Of a stretch of 9,940 nucleotides of DNA, positions 5,437-9,940 are shown piece by piece. Source of the stretch: Balneolia bacterium. GTDB lineage: Bacteria > Bacteroidota > Rhodothermia > Balneolales > Cyclonatronaceae. The stretch spans positions 1-9,940 of the forward strand of contig PXAI01000073.1 of assembly GCA_003567135.1 (NCBI GenBank). Direction: 5' to 3'. The translations under genes and the position numbers were made by a program. The stretch's first letter is position 1; every line of letters starts with the position of its first letter. The notes beneath the pieces were generated by a model. That model made no database searches. It was not told the origin of the DNA and saw only the letters and a list, made by a program, of their open reading frames with translations.

Positions 5437-7063
5437 GATCTTCAGTAAGTTCGATTGAAATTTGTTTCTTTTCGGCGAGGTTTTCTTCGGAGACATCGTA
5501 AAAACGAACGGCCCATGCAGGCATATCAGACGCTTTGGACGCCATCAGAATTTCGTTACGCTTGTCCTCGAGTTCGCTGAGGATTACCTCAACCTGATGC
5601 TCAGAATACTGCGTGAAGTGCGTCGGGCGAATACCGATCCAGATGATGAAGAGCATCACAGGAACGAGAAGGCCGATTTCACGGGCATTGAGATCAGGCA
5701 GTGTTTTGTTTACTTCGTGCTTAACCGGGCCGAACATCACGCGCTGGAACATCCAGAGCATATAAACCGCAGCAAGGATCACGCCGGTAGTGGCGATAAT
5801 TCCGAACCAGATATTATCGAGCGTGTCGGAAGTGAAGGCTCCCATCAGAATCAGGAATTCACCCACGAATCCGTTAAGACCGGGAAGGCCGATGGAGGCA
5901 AATGTGGCCAGCATGAACATTACAGCAAAAACGGGCATTACGGAGGATAATCCCCCGAAATCTGCAATCATTCTGGTGTGGCGACGATCGTAAATCATCC
6001 CCACAATAAGGAAGAGCGCGCCGGTTGAAAGTCCGTGGTTGATCATCTGAATGATCGCGCCCTGAACACCAATTGTGTTGAATGCGAATAATCCCAGCAC
6101 CACAAAACCAAGGTGACTGACCGATGAATAGGCTACCAGTTTCTTTACATCCTTCTGAACCATCGCGACGAGCGCGCCGTAGATGATTCCGATTACGGCT
6201 AATAGCGCAATCCAGGGAGCAAACTCAACGGCTGCATTCGGGAAAAGCGGCAGACAGAAACGAATCAGTCCGTAGGTTCCCATTTTAAGCATAATCGCGG
6301 CAAGCATAACGGAACCGGCCGTTGGAGCTTCGGTGTGCGCGTATGGCAGCCATGTATGGAACGGGAACAGCGGCACTTTGATAAAAAACGCCAGTGCGAA
6401 AGCGAGGAAAAGCCAGGTTTGCTCAACGAGGCCGATCTGATATTCAGGGCTTGAAAGAACGCGCCAGTCGGTAATGAAAACGCCGTCGTTAACGGACATG
6501 CCGGCGTGATAACCCACATAAATAACGCCCACCAGCATGATAAGCGATCCAACAAGCGTGTAGATAAAGAACTTGATCGTGGCGTGAATCCGGCCTTCGC
6601 CGCCCCAGATTCCGATCAGGAAATACATCGGGATAAGCGTGAGCTCAAAAAAGATGTAGAACACGACCATATCCAGCGCTGCGAATACACCGAGTGAACC
6701 GGTTTGCAGGATGAGGAGCATCGCGTAAAAACCAGCCAGGTGCTTTTTAACGGAATTCCATGCGGAAAGCACCACAATCGGGCCAAAAAACGTGGTGAGC
6801 ATGAAAAGCAGCAAACTCAGCCCGTCGAGGCCAACGATATATTTGATATCCACGCCGGTTAGCAGGCGGCCGGTTTCGGTGAGATACTGTGCCTGATGCG
6901 AATTAGCGACATCAAAGTTAAAAATCAGAGGCAGAGAAATCGCGAACGTAACCGACGTAACGGCAAGCGCGATCCACTTAATAGCCTGATCGTTTTTGGC
7001 AAAAAGTATCGCCACCAGCCCAAGCAGCGGCAAATAAATAGTGATGTTTAACAGGGTTTCCAT
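5429..7063 (-). CDS. nuoM: NADH-quinone oxidoreductase subunit M
   Basis: NuoM is the middle antiporter-like proton channel of the complex I membrane arm. The 544 residues contain the expected 14 helices and key charges: E140 in FFELTLIPMYFLIGIWG, K229 in FFIKVPLFPFHTWLP, K260 in IMLKMGTYGL, and E402 in NGFVGEFL, corresponding to E144, K234, K265 and E407 in Escherichia coli. The frame also has a TTG at 7066 directly before the ATG at 7063; I chose the ATG, giving METLLNITIYLPLLG. The protein is about 35 residues longer than E. coli NuoM (509). The excess lies after the last helix, in a charged, soluble-looking tail from about residue 485 to the end. It follows nuoL after 13 bases, without a visible ribosome binding site, and overlaps pcd by 8 bases. 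Confidence 0.98.
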   Translation of the reverse strand: METLLNITIYLPLLGLVAILFAKNDQAIKWIALAVTSVTFAISLPLIFNFDVANSHQAQYLTETGRLLTGVDIKYIVGLDGLSLLLFMLTTFFGPIVVLSAWNSVKKHLAGFYAMLLILQTGSLGVFAALDMVVFYIFFELTLIPMYFLIGIWGGEGRIHATIKFFIYTLVGSLIMLVGVIYVGYHAGMSVNDGVFITDWRVLSSPEYQIGLVEQTWLFLAFALAFFIKVPLFPFHTWLPYAHTEAPTAGSVMLAAIMLKMGTYGLIRFCLPLFPNAAVEFAPWIALLAVIGIIYGALVAMVQKDVKKLVAYSSVSHLGFVVLGLFAFNTIGVQGAIIQMINHGLSTGALFLIVGMIYDRRHTRMIADFGGLSSVMPVFAVMFMLATFASIGLPGLNGFVGEFLILMGAFTSDTLDNIWFGIIATTGVILAAVYMLWMFQRVMFGPVKHEVNKTLPDLNAREIGLLVPVMLFIIWIGIRPTHFTQYSEHQVEVILSELEDKRNEILMASKASDMPAWAVRFYDVSEENLAEKKQISIELTEDHE

Positions 7064-7076
7064 CAACAGATAATTA

Positions 7077-9098
7077 TCAGGAGAATATTAACAGGCTGAA
7101 TACGAGTATGACACCAATCACAAAGACCAGTGCATAGGTTTGAACAACACCTGTCTGGAAAAATCTAAACAGGCTACCGAAAAATGTAACGATGCCTCCG
7201 GTGGCGTTTACCGTGCCATCCACAACTTTGATATCGAAAATGGCCAGAACGCGATCGGAAATCCGGTATACCGGGCGGATGATAGCTGCTTCGTAGATTT
7301 CATCCAGTTTATACTTGCTATCCCAGATTTCGTACAGGCTTCCAAAACGCGCTTTGATAGCCGCGTCGGTTGCTTCGCCGCCGTCGTTATCGTATTTCTT
7401 GTAGGCCAGAAGCGTTGCTCCAACGGCAATCAGAATAGCCATGGCTACGAGCACCCATTTTACTGAGTAGGCCAGCACAAGATCATAATCCGCGGCGACA
7501 GGCAGTAACCAGGCGTGCAGCCAGTTAATGTTCGCATCGGTGGAAACAAACGTCGTTACAAAGAAATCCGGAATGCCCATGAAACCTCCGACGAGCGCGA
7601 GCGCGGCCAGAATCCAGAGCGGCGTGGTCATGTTTGCCGGACTTTCGTGCAGATATTTTGCTGAATCCTCTGCCCCTTTCACTTTCTTTGGCAGCTTGAA
7701 CGTGCCGTGGAATGTGGTGAGCGTCAGGCGGAACATGTAGAAAGCCGTAAGGAATGCGGTGATTGCGCCGAGTCCCCAGAGTGCGAAATAAACGTAACCG
7801 AACTCACCAAGGCCGGCATTAAACACCATCGCAAGGATTTCATCTTTCGAGAAAAATCCTGAGAACAATGGAATACCGGCAATGGCAAACGTCGATATCA
7901 AAAAGGTCTTGTACGTAGATGGCATGTACTCGCGCAATCCGCCCATGTATCGCATATCCTGCGGATCGAAATGGACGTCCTTCCCTTCGTGTTCCAGCTC
8001 ATGCTCTACGTGGTGCATGGCGTGGATAACGGAACCGGAGCCAAGGAAGAGGCATGCCTTGAAGAACGCGTGCGTAACAACGTGGAACATCGCGGCGATA
8101 AATCCGCCGGAGCCCAGCGCGAGGAACATGAAACCAAGCTGTGAAACCGTTGAGTAGGCGAGCACTTTTTTGATGTCGTACTGCGTGAGGGCAATCGTTG
8201 CGGCCACAATCGCGGTAAGACCACCAATTACGGCAACCAGCAGCATTGCCTCGGGCGACATCACGAACATCTCGGAGAAACGGGTGATCAGATAGATACC
8301 GGAGGTAACCATTGTAGCCGCATGAATAAGCGCGGAAACGGGTGTTGGTCCGGCCATGGCGTCGGGTAGCCAGACAAAGAGCGGAATCTGTGCACTTTTA
8401 CCGGTAGCACCGATGAACATCAGTACGGCTACCCAGAAAGCTACGTCGGATGAGAACAGATCCAGATTCGCGAAAATCTGATCGAACTCGAGGCTTCCAA
8501 CGGTTTGAAAAACGAGGAACATCGCAACGAGAAAGGCGAAATCCCCGACACGGTTGTATATAAACGCTTTTTTGGCGGCATCGGACTTTGCCATATCGCC
8601 GTACCAGAAACCGATCAGCAGGTAGGAACAAACGCCTACACCTTCCCATCCGAGGAAAAGCAGGATGAGGTTATTCGCCATAACCAGGTTAAGCATGGCG
8701 AAAATAAAGAGGTTCAGATAGGTGAAGAACTTCCAGTAGCCTTCATCCTCGCTCATATAGCCCATTGAGTAGAGATGAATAAGCGATCCGACCCCTGTAA
8801 CGACCAGCGCCATTATAATGGAAAGCTGATCAACCCTGTAGGATATTTCGGACGTAAACGATCCGGCTTCAATCCAGGTAAAGAGCGAAACAACTTTGGC
8901 ATCGGATTCGGCATCCATACCAAGGAAGATCATCAGGGAGATGACAAACGGTACAAATACGGCGAAAGTAGCAAGCCAGCCGATCAGGCTTTTTTGTTTC
9001 CGGTATGATTCAAGGCTGAGGCCGAGCAATCCGTTAATCAGAAAACCGAGTAACGGAATGGCGATAATCAACCAGACGTAATCAGCAAGTGGGTTCAT
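7077..9098 (-). CDS. nuoL: NADH-quinone oxidoreductase subunit L
   Basis: NuoL is the distal antiporter-like subunit of complex I. It carries one proton channel and the long lateral helix that runs along the membrane arm. The 673 residues compare with 613 in Escherichia coli. Key sites: E152 in FLGWEGVGVCSYLLIGFW, K234 in GATGKSAQIPLFVWLPDAMAG, H259 in ALIHAATMVTSG, K347 in HAFFKACLFLGSGS, and K418-D419 in GFFSKDEIL. The C-terminal lateral-helix region is at about 585-645, followed by a last membrane helix at about 650-672. A His-rich, acidic loop with six histidines between 359 and 376 extends the usual HAMHH...MGGLR loop. Other extra length lies around residues 468-490 and 565-595. The start at 9098 is 48 bases after nuoK, again without a clear ribosome binding site. 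Confidence 0.98.
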   Translation of the reverse strand: MNPLADYVWLIIAIPLLGFLINGLLGLSLESYRKQKSLIGWLATFAVFVPFVISLMIFLGMDAESDAKVVSLFTWIEAGSFTSEISYRVDQLSIIMALVVTGVGSLIHLYSMGYMSEDEGYWKFFTYLNLFIFAMLNLVMANNLILLFLGWEGVGVCSYLLIGFWYGDMAKSDAAKKAFIYNRVGDFAFLVAMFLVFQTVGSLEFDQIFANLDLFSSDVAFWVAVLMFIGATGKSAQIPLFVWLPDAMAGPTPVSALIHAATMVTSGIYLITRFSEMFVMSPEAMLLVAVIGGLTAIVAATIALTQYDIKKVLAYSTVSQLGFMFLALGSGGFIAAMFHVVTHAFFKACLFLGSGSVIHAMHHVEHELEHEGKDVHFDPQDMRYMGGLREYMPSTYKTFLISTFAIAGIPLFSGFFSKDEILAMVFNAGLGEFGYVYFALWGLGAITAFLTAFYMFRLTLTTFHGTFKLPKKVKGAEDSAKYLHESPANMTTPLWILAALALVGGFMGIPDFFVTTFVSTDANINWLHAWLLPVAADYDLVLAYSVKWVLVAMAILIAVGATLLAYKKYDNDGGEATDAAIKARFGSLYEIWDSKYKLDEIYEAAIIRPVYRISDRVLAIFDIKVVDGTVNATGGIVTFFGSLFRFFQTGVVQTYALVFVIGVILVFSLLIFS

Positions 9099-9146
9099 CC
9101 AACAGTGAGTTTATCAGTAAATTTCTGAATTAGAAAGTTGAGTGCA

Positions 9147-9449
9147 TTACCATCTCAGCAGGTTAATTTTGCTGATATCGGCGGTAAAGCTGTTTCTGAA
9201 AATGGCAATAACAATGGCCAGCCCCACGGCAGCCTCAGCCGCCGCAACACATAGAATAAAGAATACCATTATCTGACCGTGCACATCCCCCATATAGCTG
9301 CTGAAAGCAACCAGGCTGATGTTTACCGCGCTGAGCATAAGCTCCACGCACATAAACACGACGATAGCATTTTTACGGGTAAGCACCCCTATTACGCCAA
9401 TGGCGAACAGGATGGCGCTGACAATTAAAAACCAGTTAAGCGCGATCAT
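9147..9449 (-). CDS. nuoK: NADH-quinone oxidoreductase subunit K
   Basis: NuoK is a three-helix membrane subunit (MrpC-like) between the quinone module and the antiporter-like subunits. Its 100 residues match the usual length of about 100. The two conserved membrane glutamates are at the same positions as in Escherichia coli: E36 in FMCVELMLSAVNISLVAFS and E72 in VAAAEAAVGLAIVIAIFR. Three hydrophobic segments are clear (about residues 4-23, 29-50, 60-85). The ATG overlaps the nuoJ stop codon in an ATGA tetranucleotide (9446-9449), which fixes the start and suggests translational coupling. Confidence 0.98.
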   Translation of the reverse strand: MIALNWFLIVSAILFAIGVIGVLTRKNAIVVFMCVELMLSAVNISLVAFSSYMGDVHGQIMVFFILCVAAAEAAVGLAIVIAIFRNSFTADISKINLLRW

Positions 9450-9940
9450 TGATTCGTTTGTTTATACTTTCTTTGTGCAAGCAGCATAGCACCAACTACA
9501 GCCGCGGTGAGCAAGATTGCCGTTACTTCAAACGGTAACAGGAATGTGGTAAACATTTCATCACCGATCGATTCAACTGTTCCGACAGCGATAATTTGTT
9601 CTTCAGAGAAATCGGGGAATACTCCGGTGAAGTCTCCCACAATGTAAAGCAACTGTGCCAGTACAATAGCCACAACCACCAGAGAGACTATCGATTTTAT
9701 ATTGACTTTAGGCGAGACTTCTTCGTTTTCGTCCAGGTTTAACACCATTATGACGAAAAGAAACAGCACCATAATGGCCCCTGCGTATACAATTATCTGA
9801 ACCACGGCCAGGAACTGTGCTTTAAGCAACAAATAAAATCCGGCTACAGAGAGCATATGTAATACAAGATAAAGAGCACTGTTTACAGTGTTCTTACTCA
9901 GCACCATTGCCAATGCAGTTACGACAGCAAATACTGAAAC
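9446..9940 (-). CDS. nuoJ: NADH-quinone oxidoreductase subunit J, 5' end beyond window
   Basis: NuoJ is a five-helix membrane subunit of complex I whose third helix bends during coupling between quinone reduction and proton pumping. The frame stays open to the right edge (first codons read VSVFAVVTALAMVLSKNTVNSALYLVL), so the start and roughly 15 residues are missing. A TTG at 9913 is in frame but is not the true start, because it would delete the first helix. The conserved third helix is present as VVQIIVYAGAIMVLFLFVIM. Escherichia coli has Glu (E55) where this protein has Gln, before IIVYAGA. The last helix (PFEVTAILLTAAVVGAMLLA) and a basic end follow. The stop codon overlaps the nuoK start by four bases. 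Confidence 0.97.
   Translation of the reverse strand, partial: VSVFAVVTALAMVLSKNTVNSALYLVLHMLSVAGFYLLLKAQFLAVVQIIVYAGAIMVLFLFVIMVLNLDENEEVSPKVNIKSIVSLVVVAIVLAQLLYIVGDFTGVFPDFSEEQIIAVGTVESIGDEMFTTFLLPFEVTAILLTAAVVGAMLLAQRKYKQTNQ

Noticed and set aside
5437..5496. Upstream ATG extending the pcd product by 20 residues
   Set aside because: The extra residues are basic and low in complexity, unlike PCD proteins, and would overlap nuoM by 68 bases. The ATG at 5436 gives normal length and a short overlap.
5462..5950. Plus-strand open frame of 162 codons opposite nuoM
   Set aside because: It is antisense to a certain gene, has hydrophilic content with no recognisable domain, and arises from the codon bias of the opposite strand.
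7140..7466. Plus-strand open frame of 108 codons opposite nuoL
   Set aside because: It is antisense to the C-terminal part of nuoL and shows no family features.
9911..9913. TTG as the start of nuoJ
   Set aside because: The frame stays open upstream to the window edge and encodes the expected first helix (VFAVVTALAMVLS), so the true start lies outside.

Overview
The window is ordinary core chromosome. Every gene lies on the minus strand. It carries the distal half of a respiratory complex I operon (nuoJ-nuoK-nuoL-nuoM-pcd-nuoN), a ribosomal protein operon (rpsF-rpsR-rplI), and the first 568 codons of a large predicted cell-envelope protein that runs off the left edge. I see no phage, plasmid, CRISPR or defence genes. 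The organism is probably a member of the Rhodothermota/Balneolota branch of the Bacteroidota superphylum. The grounds are a pterin-4a-carbinolamine dehydratase gene inside the nuo operon (a homologue has been reported among the complex I genes of Rhodothermus marinus, recalled from memory), a Bacteroidota-type TAnnTTTG promoter element before rpsF, mostly absent Shine-Dalgarno sequences, rpsF next to rpsR with no ssb between them, and an envelope protein resembling hypothetical proteins I associate with Bacteroidota, Chlorobi and Ignavibacteria. The phylum is an inference.

Right part (9940 down to 3689): five membrane-arm subunits of the NADH:quinone oxidoreductase, tightly packed or overlapping, so almost certainly one transcript whose promoter lies beyond the right edge. 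NuoL, NuoM and NuoN are the three antiporter-like proton-pumping subunits, and their key Glu and Lys residues are present. NuoJ and NuoK link them to the quinone module. The small pcd gene overlaps nuoM by 8 bases and sits 11 bases before nuoN, so it is transcribed with the pump.

Middle part (3018 to 3688): a 671-base gene-free stretch. It holds four tandem TTTCGGG heptamers, degenerate inverted copies of that motif, a 10-bp inverted pair (CGTCATCCCG), and a 169-base structured element with 32-base imperfect inverted ends that can fold almost throughout. It looks like repeat or REP/MITE-type DNA, or an unrecognised structured RNA. At its left end is the rpsF promoter and a short leader with two hairpins, the first terminator-like and possibly regulatory.

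Left part (3017 down to 1): rpsF-rpsR-rplI, closed by a strong intrinsic terminator at 1815-1848, then the partial envelope-protein gene. The most useful points are this unlisted open frame (GTG start at 1704), the pcd gene in the nuo operon, the structured intergenic element and the rpsF leader. None of these amounts to a new multi-gene system.
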